From Flavobacterium hydrophilum (GTDB taxonomy: Bacteria; Bacteroidota; Bacteroidia; Flavobacteriales; Flavobacteriaceae), in assembly GCF_003202405.1 (NCBI RefSeq), contig NZ_QJHL01000001.1, forward strand, positions 1,736,001 to 1,800,000: a stretch of DNA of 64,000 nucleotides, read 5' to 3'. Of this stretch, positions 53,555-61,905 are shown piece after piece. The first letter of the stretch is position 1, and each line of letters starts with the position of its first letter. Both the position numbers and the translations under genes were made by a program. The notes below the pieces were generated by a model. The model searched no databases. It had not been told where the DNA came from and saw only the letters and a program-made list of their open reading frames with translations.

Positions 53555-54009
53555 AATATACTCTTTACAGTCTGACAGCACTTTTTATATTGTCAGGCTG
53601 TTCTTTAAATGAAAAGACAATGACAAATCTTGAAATAATTAAAAGCACCTACGAAGGAAAAACTTCGGAGGAAAATGGTAAAAATCTCGCTAAATATGCT
53701 GCCGAAGATATTTCGTGGACAGAAGCTAAAGGCTTTCCGTATGCAGGAACCTACATTGGATTAGAAAATATAACCAAAAACGTTTTCAGCCGATTAGCAA
53801 GCGAATGGATAGATTATAAATTTACTCCTGAAGATTACCTTGCCAGCAATGATAAAGTCGTCGCTTACGGAACTTACACAGGAACTTATAAAATTACAGG
53901 CAGACCATTCACCGCGAGAGTAGCACATGTTTGGAAATTGAAGGATAGTAAAATTATCAGTTTTGAACAATTTGTAGATAGTCAGACTGTAAATGATGCT
54001 TTGAAATAA
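53548..54009 (+). CDS. NTF2-like/SnoaL lipoprotein
   Basis: This 153-residue protein has an LSGC lipobox (Cys18) and an NTF2-like fold: LEIIKSTYEGKTSEENGKNLAKY, FPYAGTYIGLENITKNVFSRL, VVAYGTYTGTYKITGRPFTARVAHVWKLKDSKIISFEQ. Such proteins bind or turn over small molecules. Its start overlaps the MBL gene by 7 bases, so the two are co-translated and may share a substrate. No catalytic residues can be assigned. Confidence 0.85.
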   Translation: MVKYTLYSLTALFILSGCSLNEKTMTNLEIIKSTYEGKTSEENGKNLAKYAAEDISWTEAKGFPYAGTYIGLENITKNVFSRLASEWIDYKFTPEDYLASNDKVVAYGTYTGTYKITGRPFTARVAHVWKLKDSKIISFEQFVDSQTVNDALK

Positions 54010-54054
54010 AGTGTTTTTTTATACCTTGCATTGTTTTAATGAATCATAAGACCA

Positions 54055-54636
54055 ATGCACGCAAAATTAATAGCCTATATCAGCCAATATGCAAACTTAC
54101 CGCTTACAAGTGAAGAGCAAGCCTTAATTGTTGCGACTTTTCAACCCAAAAAGCTAAGAAAAAAGCAATATTTTTTGCAGGAAGGGGATGTATGTAAATA
54201 TGCTGGTTTTATTGTAAAAGGGGCTATGCGCCAATACAGTGTTGATGATAAAGGTGCAGAACATATCGTACATCTTTTTATTGAAAATTATTGGGCAAAC
54301 GATCGCGAGAGTTCAACAATGCTTACACCTTCTTTTTATAATATTGATGCTTGGGAAGACACCGAACTTCTTATTATTACAAGAGCTGAAATGCTGGATT
54401 TGATGAACAAAATACCTGCAATGGCACAGATGATACGTTTAATGGATGAAAGAAATGCTATTGCCAGCCAACGCAGATTAAGTTCTACCATCAGCAACAC
54501 GGCTGAAAAACGCTATGAAGAATTTGCAGCTCATCATCAACAGTTTATTCAGCGGTTTCCACAACATCTTATCGCTTCTTATTTGGGGATTACTAAAGAA
54601 ACATTGAGCCGAATTAGAAACCAAGGAACGAAATAA
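54055..54636 (+). CDS. Crp/Fnr-family regulator 2
   Basis: This 193-residue protein resembles the regulator at 51994: LQEGDVCKYAGFIVKGAMRQY, VHLFIENYWANDRES, and C-terminal LIASYLGITKETLSRIRNQ. The cNMP pocket residues are not typical of CRP. It follows the NTF2-like gene by 45 bases and ends at a strong terminator. It may regulate the MBL/NTF2 unit or the downstream quinone-oxidoreductase-like gene. Confidence 0.85.
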   Translation: MHAKLIAYISQYANLPLTSEEQALIVATFQPKKLRKKQYFLQEGDVCKYAGFIVKGAMRQYSVDDKGAEHIVHLFIENYWANDRESSTMLTPSFYNIDAWEDTELLIITRAEMLDLMNKIPAMAQMIRLMDERNAIASQRRLSSTISNTAEKRYEEFAAHHQQFIQRFPQHLIASYLGITKETLSRIRNQGTK

Positions 54637-54662
54637 ACTCTATTTTAAGTTTTAAATTATAG

Positions 54663-54693
54663 AAACCGTTGACAAATGTCAACGGTTTTTTTT
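54663..54693 (+). terminator. Terminator after second Crp/Fnr gene
   Basis: The 11-bp stem AAACCGTTGAC/GTCAACGGTTT has a 4-base loop and ends in a T run. Confidence 0.9.
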
Positions 54694-54776
54694 ATCATAT
54701 CTCATTGTTGTAAGGCTTGTCTTTGATGCAACTTTGCCTTATCAAAATCAATTAAAAAATTATAAAAAATAAAACA

Positions 54777-55784
54777 ATGAGTGATTTATCAAAAATGTCT
54801 AAAACAGTAGTTTTTCACCAAGCTGGAACTCCAGAAGTATTGAAAGTTGAACAGGTAGAAGTGTCTTATCCTGAAGCTCACGAAGTAAGAATTCAGGTTA
54901 AATCAATTGGAATTAACAGAGCAGATGCGATGTACCGTCAGGGAATGTATATCGAAAATCCTATATTTCCAGCTCAATTGGGCTATGAAGCCGCAGGAAT
55001 TATTGAAGCAGTTGGTGCCGAAGTTTCGCATTTGGCAGTTGGTGATTTAGTGAATGTTGTTCCGGGTTTTTCTTTACACAACTATGCTTCTTATGGCGAA
55101 TATATTAATATGCCAGCCTATGCAGTACATAAATATCAGTCGAATTTATCTTTTGATGAAGCAGCATCTGTTTGGACAAGTTATTTAACAGTGTATGGTA
55201 TGGTGGTACATTCGGGACAATTAAAAGCGGGACAATTTGTCGTAATTAATGCTGCTTCGAGCAGTGCAGGATTGGCAGCCATTCAAATGACTAATTATGC
55301 TGGAGGAATTGCAATTGCTTTAACTACTTCGTCAAAGAAAAAGGAAGCTTTATTAAAAGCGGGTGCAGCTCACGTAATCGTAACAGCTGAACAAGATATA
55401 GCAGCTGAAGTTTTAAAAATCACAGAAAATGTAGGTGCGCATTTAATTTTAGATCCTGTTGTCGGTGCTAAATTCAGTAACCTTTTAAGTTCTGTTGCAG
55501 AAAATGGAAAAGTATTTGTTTATGGCGCATTGAGTCACGAATCTGCCAGTTTTCCAGCATTTGATGTTTTGATGAAAACCCCAACTATTAGAGGTTATTC
55601 AGCTATTGAAGTAATGGGTAATATGGAAATTTTAATACAAGCCATAACTTTTATTGACAAAGGGTTAGCCGAAGAAAAATTGAAACCTGTTATCGATAAA
55701 GTTTTTAATATTAATGACATCGTTGCTTCTCATAACTATTTGGAATCCAACCAGCAATTTGGAAAAATTGTAGTGAATATATAG
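54777..55784 (+). CDS. MDR-family NAD(P)H quinone-oxidoreductase-like protein
   Basis: This 335-residue protein of the medium-chain dehydrogenase superfamily begins MSDLSKMSKTVVFHQAGTPEVLKVEQV, the quinone oxidoreductase (QOR) N-terminus. It contains LGYEAAGIIEAVGAEVSHLAVGD and a cofactor-binding segment (VINAASSSAGLAAIQMTNYAGG; TSSKKKEALLKAGAAHVIV). No zinc-binding Cys cluster is seen, so it is probably zinc-free. Its role may be detoxifying quinones or enones. An alternative start is Met7. It lies 140 bases after the Crp/Fnr gene, beyond a terminator. Confidence 0.88.
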   Translation: MSDLSKMSKTVVFHQAGTPEVLKVEQVEVSYPEAHEVRIQVKSIGINRADAMYRQGMYIENPIFPAQLGYEAAGIIEAVGAEVSHLAVGDLVNVVPGFSLHNYASYGEYINMPAYAVHKYQSNLSFDEAASVWTSYLTVYGMVVHSGQLKAGQFVVINAASSSAGLAAIQMTNYAGGIAIALTTSSKKKEALLKAGAAHVIVTAEQDIAAEVLKITENVGAHLILDPVVGAKFSNLLSSVAENGKVFVYGALSHESASFPAFDVLMKTPTIRGYSAIEVMGNMEILIQAITFIDKGLAEEKLKPVIDKVFNINDIVASHNYLESNQQFGKIVVNI

Positions 55785-55947
55785 AAAATTAAACATGGAG
55801 CGGATTTCTTTTCTGCCACAAAAAACTAAGACGGTTTTAATAAAAAAGAGTTACGATTTTGTTTTTTTGATGCGTCATTTTCATTCGATCGCCAAAGGGA
55901 AATCAAATTCAAATTCACAAAACCAATGAAGACAGATACTAGATATA
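55785..55947. other. Short spacer before repeat copy B
   Basis: About 160 bases with no gene. There is no recognisable terminator for the QOR-like gene on the plus strand. Confidence 0.35.
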
Positions 55948-56047
55948 GATACCAATCTCTTTAAATCTCCCATAAAATGGATCGGTATTTGTCCATTTGA
56001 GATCACCACAGCCAAAAGGCCCAATTGAAGACAATTGGCGCCATTTA
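55948..56047 (+). repeat. Recombinase-tail/att-like repeat, copy B, with tRNA-Arg 3'-end similarity
   Basis: ACCAATCTCTTTAAATCTCCC, ATAAAATGGATCGG, TATTTGTCC match copy A. It then reads GAGATCACCACAGCC and GGCCCAATTGAAGACAATTGG, CGCCATTTA. This second half aligns with the tRNA-Arg 3' end, CCA and terminator (21610-21659), roughly 40 of 49 bases by eye. In minus reading LLAVVISNGQIPIHFMGDLK echoes the recombinase remnant tail. Confidence 0.7.
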
Positions 56048-56185
56048 TTGTTTTACTCTATAAATACGCTAACTTTGAATCATTTTTCTTTTATTTTCAT
56101 TTTTAGCTTCCGATTCTTCTTTAATACTGCTTTGTTTTTTTTAATTTAAATAGAGAATTTTAAAAACACTTAAAATATAAAAGGA

Positions 56186-57097
56186 TTAATTAAACTTAGC
56201 TCTGAACTGTAAAGGTGTTTCATTTGTTTTGTTTTTGAACAATTTACTAAAGCTCTGAAGGTGTTCGAATCCCAGCTCATAGGCAATTTCACTAATTGAC
56301 AAACTAGTAGTAGAAAGTTTTTCTTTCGCTTTTTCTATGAGTTTATTGTGAATATGCTGCTGCGTATTCTGACCAGTATGAAGCTTCAGTAAATTGCTTA
56401 AATAATCTGAAGAAACATTCATATTATCAGCAACAGTCTGGACAGAAAGAAGATTTATTTCGTCACGGTTTTTATCATGAAAATAATTATTCAAAAATTC
56501 TTCAACTTTTGATAGTATTTGATGACTGCTGATTTTTCTGGTAAGAAATTGGCGATTGTAATATCTGTCGCAATATTTGAGCAGCAATTCTATCTGCGCA
56601 ATTATTAAATCCTGCGTAAATCTATCAATATTGATGTGGTATTCTTCTCTTATATTTTCAAAAATATTTAAAATGATATTTTCCTCTTTTTCAGAAAGAA
56701 ATAGTGCTTCATTAATTGAATAATCAAAAAACGTGTAGCTTTTTATGTTTTTCGCTAATGCTGAATTCCATAAAAAGTCCGGGTGAATTTGCAATAAATA
56801 CCCTGCGCCTTTATGTAATGAATCAGGATCCTGCTCCAGCCGCAAAACCTGCCCAGGTGCTATAAATGACATTATACCTTCGTCAAAATCGTAAACCTGC
56901 TGGCCATAATAAAGCTTGGCTCCAATATCCCGTTTTAAAGCAATAGAATAAAAATCCATCACAATGTTGACCGTATTTTGATCATCTGGAAATTTTACCT
57001 GTGCATAATCGACCAGGCTTATTAAGGGATGTTCGGGCTTTGGAAGACCTCTAAACCTATGATAATCTGTGATGCTTTTTATTCTAATTACTTCCAT
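56186..57097 (-). CDS. AraC-family regulator
   Basis: This 303-residue protein starts MEVIRIKSITDYHRFRGLPKPEHPLIS, the pattern of AraC regulators that face short-chain or SnoaL genes in Bacteroidota. The N-terminal sensing domain includes FYSIALKRDIGAKLYYGQQVYDFDEG. The C-terminal double helix-turn-helix includes VQTVADNMNVSSDYLSNLLKLHTGQN and ISEIAYELGFEHLQSFSKLFKNKTNETP. I prefer ATG 57097 over 57130 by homology. It is on the same strand as, and downstream of, the SnoaL and SDR genes, so it may regulate them. Confidence 0.88.
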   Translation of the reverse strand: MEVIRIKSITDYHRFRGLPKPEHPLISLVDYAQVKFPDDQNTVNIVMDFYSIALKRDIGAKLYYGQQVYDFDEGIMSFIAPGQVLRLEQDPDSLHKGAGYLLQIHPDFLWNSALAKNIKSYTFFDYSINEALFLSEKEENIILNIFENIREEYHINIDRFTQDLIIAQIELLLKYCDRYYNRQFLTRKISSHQILSKVEEFLNNYFHDKNRDEINLLSVQTVADNMNVSSDYLSNLLKLHTGQNTQQHIHNKLIEKAKEKLSTTSLSISEIAYELGFEHLQSFSKLFKNKTNETPLQFRAKFN

Positions 57098-57192
57098 AGA
57101 TACAAATTTACATTTTTTTGACACTCTCAATTCAGATGAATTTTTTTAAAAGTATATTCAAAAATTATTATACGAATATGCTATTTGATTTT

Positions 57193-57630
57193 TTATTCTT
57201 CTTTGCTCTGCATCAAAAGACCAAACCAGTCTTCTAAATGCCAGGTATGGGTAAGTTTGCCATTTTTCAAATAATGAAATTCATGCAGTGCTATTGTTAC
57301 TTTCTTATTCGTTGGAGGAATTCCCATGATTTCCTTTACATGCGTAAATTGCATTGAGGCTCTTACAGCTGCACGCTCGTGGCTTCCAAATATCTCATGA
57401 ATTACAATTTCTATATCAGGACATAATTCGAACAAAAATTTCATAATTGCCTGCAGTCCTCTTGGGTTATCTTCTTGTTGTGGTGCGAGTGGAATATCTT
57501 TCCAGTCGGGAATGCAAATTTCATCCAGTACTTCTGGCTTTTTAAGTTTCCATGCTGCATAAAACCTTTCAATGGTATCTATTTCCTGTTTCGTCAGAGC
57601 TTTTACAACTCCATTATCTTCTTTTTCCAT
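57193..57630 (-). CDS. SnoaL-like ester-cyclase-type protein
   Basis: This 145-residue NTF2-fold protein contains IERFYAAWKLKKPEVLDEICIPDWKDIPL, NPRGLQAIMKFLFELCPDIEIVIHEIFG, and a C-terminal HEFHYLKNGKLTHTWHLEDWFGLL, the typical end of SnoaL-like proteins. The role is probably a small cyclase, isomerase or hydrolase; substrate unknown. It lies 95 bases upstream of the AraC gene and 67 bases downstream of the SDR gene, all on the minus strand, probably one transcript. Confidence 0.86.
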   Translation of the reverse strand: MEKEDNGVVKALTKQEIDTIERFYAAWKLKKPEVLDEICIPDWKDIPLAPQQEDNPRGLQAIMKFLFELCPDIEIVIHEIFGSHERAAVRASMQFTHVKEIMGIPPTNKKVTIALHEFHYLKNGKLTHTWHLEDWFGLLMQSKEE

Positions 57631-57697
57631 TTTATATTCTTCTAATTGTATGTAAAATTCAGCTTATCAACTATACGTTAACTATTTTTAAGCTTGA

Positions 57698-58462
57698 TTA
57701 TAAATTTGAACCTCCTGAAATTTCTATACGCTGCGCATTGATCCACCCGCCGGCATCGCTGCATAAAAAGGCTACCACTCCCCCAATATCCTCGGGTAGT
57801 CCAACTCTTCCAAGAGCCGTTTGCGAGGCCAGGTATTGGTTCATTTCTAAATTGTCACGTACCGCACCGCCCATAATATCTGTTTCGATAGCACCGGGAG
57901 CAATAACATTTACTCTTATGTTTCTTGCACCAAGTTCTTTTGCCTGATATTTTGTCAATGTCTCCATTGCTCCTTTTAGTGCTGCATAAGCTGCAAATCC
58001 CGGCGTGGCAAAACGGGTTAATCCTGAAGAAACATTTACAATTCCTCCGTAAGATCTTAATAATGGCAATAATTTTTGAGTAAGGAAAAATGGACCTTTA
58101 AGATGTACATTTTCCATTTCTGTAAATTGAGTTTCAGTGATAGCATCAAAATTTGCATAGTGAATAAAACCTGCATTATTGATCAGATAATCAATACCAT
58201 CTAAGTTGAAATAATTAGTTAATTGGTCTTTAAGATTTTTTTCAAACAAATTAAAACTGGAAAAATCTGAGACGTCTAATTTTATAGCGACAGCCTTTTG
58301 TCCGAGATCATGAATTTGTTTTACAACATTTTCTGCTGTTTCCTTTTGAGTGTTATAGGTTAAAACTATATCCAATCCGTTTTTAGCAAGATTGATCGCC
58401 ATATCTTTTCCAAGACCGCGGCTTCCTCCTGTTACTAATGCAATTTTACTTTGCGATGACAT
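57698..58462 (-). CDS. Short-chain dehydrogenase/reductase (SDR)
   Basis: This 254-residue SDR has the cofactor motif TGGSRGLGKDMA near residues 10-21, NNAGFIHYANF (NNAG), the catalytic Ser in VNVSSGLTRFA, the YAALKGA motif (Tyr, Lys) and a PGAIETDIMGGAV segment. It oxidises or reduces an alcohol or ketone with NAD(P)(H); the substrate is unknown. The ATG at 58462 (MSSQSKIALVTGG) is the correct start: the longer ORF from 58594 adds 44 residues unlike any SDR. It is probably co-transcribed with the SnoaL and AraC genes. Confidence 0.92.
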   Translation of the reverse strand: MSSQSKIALVTGGSRGLGKDMAINLAKNGLDIVLTYNTQKETAENVVKQIHDLGQKAVAIKLDVSDFSSFNLFEKNLKDQLTNYFNLDGIDYLINNAGFIHYANFDAITETQFTEMENVHLKGPFFLTQKLLPLLRSYGGIVNVSSGLTRFATPGFAAYAALKGAMETLTKYQAKELGARNIRVNVIAPGAIETDIMGGAVRDNLEMNQYLASQTALGRVGLPEDIGGVVAFLCSDAGGWINAQRIEISGGSNL

Positions 58463-58605
58463 AATGATTATTTTAGTGTTATTATGTTGCAAATTTGCGC
58501 AGATACAGGAAAGAAAATTTAGCCAAAACCATAATTTAAGTAGCCAAAACTGGTAAAATGGAATTACCGACAACTTTAGTGGCAAGAACGACATTCAAAT
58601 ATGGT
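58463..58605. other. Spacer upstream of the SDR gene
   Basis: About 140 bases containing the probable SDR promoter on the minus strand; no clear consensus. It borders repeat copy C. Confidence 0.35.
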
Positions 58606-58690
58606 AAGCCAATTTCCTCAAATCATCCATAAAAAATGTTGAAATTTGTCCCATCCGGCGCCAATTGAAGACAATTGGCACCATTTTTTT
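58606..58690 (+). repeat. Recombinase-tail/att-like repeat, copy C
   Basis: AAGCCAATTTCCTCAAATCATCC, ATAAAAAATGTTGAAATTTGTCCC, then GGCGCCAATTGAAGACAATTGG, CACCATTTTTTT. The first part matches copies A and B; the second matches the tRNA-Arg-type hairpin of copy B, without the tRNA piece. In minus reading GQISTFFMDDLRKLAYHI ends with a stop, as in the recombinase remnant. Confidence 0.7.
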
Positions 58691-58786
58691 TATATTCTTC
58701 ACTATAACCAATAAATTTGACTCGTTTTTCTTTTATTTTTTGGTAATCCCACTCTGAAAAAATGTCTGGTTACACCTATTTAATTT

Positions 58787-58821
58787 GTAAAAAAGCCAGC
58801 AGTCAAAAACAAACTGCCGGC
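58787..58821 (-). terminator. Terminator of the RND efflux operon
   Basis: In minus reading, GCCGGCAGT pairs with ACTGCTGGC across a 9-base loop and is followed by TTTTTT. It lies 26 bases past the RND pump stop. Confidence 0.85.
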
Positions 58822-58846
58822 TTTAAAAATAATCTTTTCTCTCTTC

Positions 58847-61800
58847 TTACATCTTTTCGATACTAGGAGGAATCAATTTATACATCACCGGCGTTACAAT
58901 TCGTGATAATATTGTAGAGCTGATTAAACCGCCAATTAAGACAATGGCCAATGGTGCGATCAAAGGATTTGAGTTTAATGCAATCGGAATTAAACCACAA
59001 ATTGCAGTAATTGAAGTCAGCACTACAGGCAGAAAACGCGTTTCCCCTGCAATTGTAATAGCTTCATCGATCGAATGTCCTTCCTGTCTCAGCTGATTGG
59101 TAAAATCTACCAGCAGCAAAGAGTTCTTTACCTGAATTCCCGAGAGACCAATAAAACCAATTATAGCAACCAAAGACATCGGACTTCCATTGAGAAGCAA
59201 TAATAGCACGCCGCCTAAAATCCCCAGCGGAATAATAGATAATACAATAATAATTCCTTTGAAAGTCTTAAACTGCAGCAGTAAAACCGCCACAAACAAA
59301 AAAGTGCTTAAAATGATTACGGCCAGAAAGTTACCGCCCAGCGCATCACCTTCGGATTCTTTTTCACCTGATAATTTATAGTAATATCCTTTTGGCATTT
59401 TCAATTGATCCAGTTTTGGAACTATGTGTGTCAATAAATCATTGGCATAATACCCTTTTGCCGATAAAGCGGTTACTTTTGAAAAGCGTGATTTATTAAA
59501 ATGATTAATTGCAGTTGGAGAAGTTTCAAACGAAATTTCAGCAATCTGGTTTAGTGCAATCGGGGTTCCCTGAAGGTTATTTACGTACAGGTTTTTCAAA
59601 GCATCTAGGTTCGAAAATTTATCTCGGGGCAATGTCAGTGTAACATTTCTGGCATCTCCTCTGTCATCTATATAATCGCCGACCGTTAATCCAGCTACCG
59701 AAAGACGGATTACCTTATCCACATCGCTTGTCAGTACTCCCAGTGTTCTGGCTTTTTCTTTATTGATTTTAACTTTAAGATCTGTTTTATAAGTATTCAG
59801 CTCATTGTTGATATACACGGTTCCTTCCTGATTTCTAAGAATAGTCTCTACCTGCGAAGAAAGCTTACGTAACACTTCCTGATCTTCACCAAATAATCTT
59901 ACGACAATATTAGCTTCTAATGGTGTTCCCTGTTCAAAATCTTTTACCTCCACTTTTGCGTAAGGCATCATTTTAAATTTATTTCGAAGTTCTTCAATCA
60001 AAGCTGTTTTCTCTGATGGTTTAGCTTCATCTTCGAGCTGGACAAAAATCTGCGCAAAATCGGGTTTTCTGTCCTGGGGATGCACATTGTAATAAATCTG
60101 CGGATTTCCCTTACCAACGTTCGAAGTGTAATACACAATTTCCTTATGATTTTTAAGCTCTGCTTCTACAATTTTGGTCACACGGTCACTTTCTGAAATA
60201 TTGGCCTGAAGGGGCATTTTTATATTGATCAGAAACATCGGTTTTTCTGAAGTTGGAAATAATTTAAAACCCGTTACTTTAAACAATCCAAAAGCAGTGA
60301 TACTTAAAACTATAGAAATAGCAATAGTTGTTCTAGGATATTTTAATGCTTTGGGCATAATATCACGATACGCTCTGGTCAGGAATTTTTGCAGATACTG
60401 AAGAAAAATATTTCCTCCCGCATGATCGTGCGTTTTTAAAAATCGGCTTCCCAAAAACGGCACCAAAGTCAAAGCGACAATCATCGATGCCAGTACACTG
60501 GTAATAACTGCCATTGGAAGACTTCTGATAAATTCTCCCGAAACATCCGGCAGGAAAGCCAGCGGTAAAAATGCAATTATAAGTGTTGCAGTACAGCCTA
60601 CAACGGCAATTCCGATTTGTTTGGTGCCTTTAAGGACTGCATCCATTTTAGAATGTCCTTCCCGCAGCCATCGCTCTATGTTTTCGACTACCACAATACT
60701 GTCATCCACCAACAATCCTAAAGCTACCACAAGACCAACAATACTTAACTGATTTAAAGAAAAGCCAAAAGCATTCATTGCAATTAATCCCAATGCGAGG
60801 GATAACGGAATGGAAATCATCACAATTCCCGAAGCTCTTAAACCTAATGGAAGTAATGTCACAATTACCAAAACAATTGCCAGCGTAAAATCAAAACCTA
60901 AATGTCCCAGACGCTGCGATACCATATTCGCCTGATCGAAGTTTTTTACTAATTTGATGTTTGAGGGTAATTCTTTAGAAAATTCATCTACAATTGGCAG
61001 GAATTCTTTCTGCACATCTGTAATGTTTACATTGTCTTTCATACCAGCTGTAACCAGTACACATCGGTGTCCGTTGATACGGGTAATATGATCGACAACC
61101 TGCGACTTGTAGCCTACTTCGGCTACATCTTTCATATAGATTATTTTACCGTTAGCATTGTAAATTACTGTATTGGATACATCATCCGCATTTTTAAATT
61201 TACCGCTGGTTTTTACATTAAATACTTTACTGCCTAAATCAATGCTTCCTCCCGGAATATCGGCCGCTTCACTCTGCAGGCTTGCCATGACTACATTTAA
61301 CGGAATTTTTAATTGGGCCAACTTTTCAAGCTGTAAATCAATACGAATTTCCTGCTCGGGAATTCCAGCATATTTTACATCTTTCAGATTGGTAATTTTC
61401 TCAATCTTAGATTTAAGCTTATCCGCTTCATCACGCAGTTTTTTGTCTGATGCATTTTCTGAAACCAATGCTACCTGAAGGATTTTCACATCAGAAGATG
61501 CAATTTTTTCGGTTTTTATCTGATAAATATCTTTTGGAAGTTCGCTGTTTTTAAGCGCATTCATTTCCGTGGAAATCTCCTGATATTTATTGTCAACATC
61601 TACTCCGTATTTAAATTTTACCTGAAAAGCAGCAACACCGTCTTCTACCGTGGTTAGTATTTTTTCGATGTTTTCGAGTCCGTAAATTTTATTCTCGATT
61701 GGTTTTACAACCTGCTCCTCCATATCCTTCGGACTTGTCCCGGGATAAATGACTGTAATTAAATATTGCGGCGGATGCGTTGAAGGATCTTCTGCTCTCG

Positions 61801-61897
61801 GCATGGTAAACAGCGTAAGATACCCTACCACAGCAACCAGCAGAAATATAATCAGCGTAAACTGATAATTTTTAACAGCAAAGTTTGTTATTTTCAT
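58847..61897 (-). CDS. RND efflux pump inner-membrane subunit
   Basis: This 1016-residue AcrB-type transporter has twelve membrane segments in two halves. The N-terminal helix includes FTLIIFLLVAVVGYL, and porter-domain segments follow (YPGTSPKDMEEQVVKPIENKIYGLENI). TM4 has the proton-relay Asp pair in LVVALGLLVDDSIVVVEN. It exports drugs or other amphiphiles through a periplasmic adaptor and outer-membrane channel. The genes for adaptor and TolC-like protein lie directly upstream, 8 and 11 bases apart. Substrate unknown. Confidence 0.93.
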   Translation of the reverse strand: MKITNFAVKNYQFTLIIFLLVAVVGYLTLFTMPRAEDPSTHPPQYLITVIYPGTSPKDMEEQVVKPIENKIYGLENIEKILTTVEDGVAAFQVKFKYGVDVDNKYQEISTEMNALKNSELPKDIYQIKTEKIASSDVKILQVALVSENASDKKLRDEADKLKSKIEKITNLKDVKYAGIPEQEIRIDLQLEKLAQLKIPLNVVMASLQSEAADIPGGSIDLGSKVFNVKTSGKFKNADDVSNTVIYNANGKIIYMKDVAEVGYKSQVVDHITRINGHRCVLVTAGMKDNVNITDVQKEFLPIVDEFSKELPSNIKLVKNFDQANMVSQRLGHLGFDFTLAIVLVIVTLLPLGLRASGIVMISIPLSLALGLIAMNAFGFSLNQLSIVGLVVALGLLVDDSIVVVENIERWLREGHSKMDAVLKGTKQIGIAVVGCTATLIIAFLPLAFLPDVSGEFIRSLPMAVITSVLASMIVALTLVPFLGSRFLKTHDHAGGNIFLQYLQKFLTRAYRDIMPKALKYPRTTIAISIVLSITAFGLFKVTGFKLFPTSEKPMFLINIKMPLQANISESDRVTKIVEAELKNHKEIVYYTSNVGKGNPQIYYNVHPQDRKPDFAQIFVQLEDEAKPSEKTALIEELRNKFKMMPYAKVEVKDFEQGTPLEANIVVRLFGEDQEVLRKLSSQVETILRNQEGTVYINNELNTYKTDLKVKINKEKARTLGVLTSDVDKVIRLSVAGLTVGDYIDDRGDARNVTLTLPRDKFSNLDALKNLYVNNLQGTPIALNQIAEISFETSPTAINHFNKSRFSKVTALSAKGYYANDLLTHIVPKLDQLKMPKGYYYKLSGEKESEGDALGGNFLAVIILSTFLFVAVLLLQFKTFKGIIIVLSIIPLGILGGVLLLLLNGSPMSLVAIIGFIGLSGIQVKNSLLLVDFTNQLRQEGHSIDEAITIAGETRFLPVVLTSITAICGLIPIALNSNPLIAPLAIVLIGGLISSTILSRIVTPVMYKLIPPSIEKM

Positions 61898-61905
61898 AAT
61901 ACTGA

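Noticed and set aside
21545..56047. A single 34-kb genomic island between tRNA-Arg and its partial copy near 56000
   Set aside because: The two ends share a short diverged block only, and the interval contains ordinary-looking regulators, cspA and a hydrolase locus; no intact integrase is present. Independent insertion near 56 kb is simpler.
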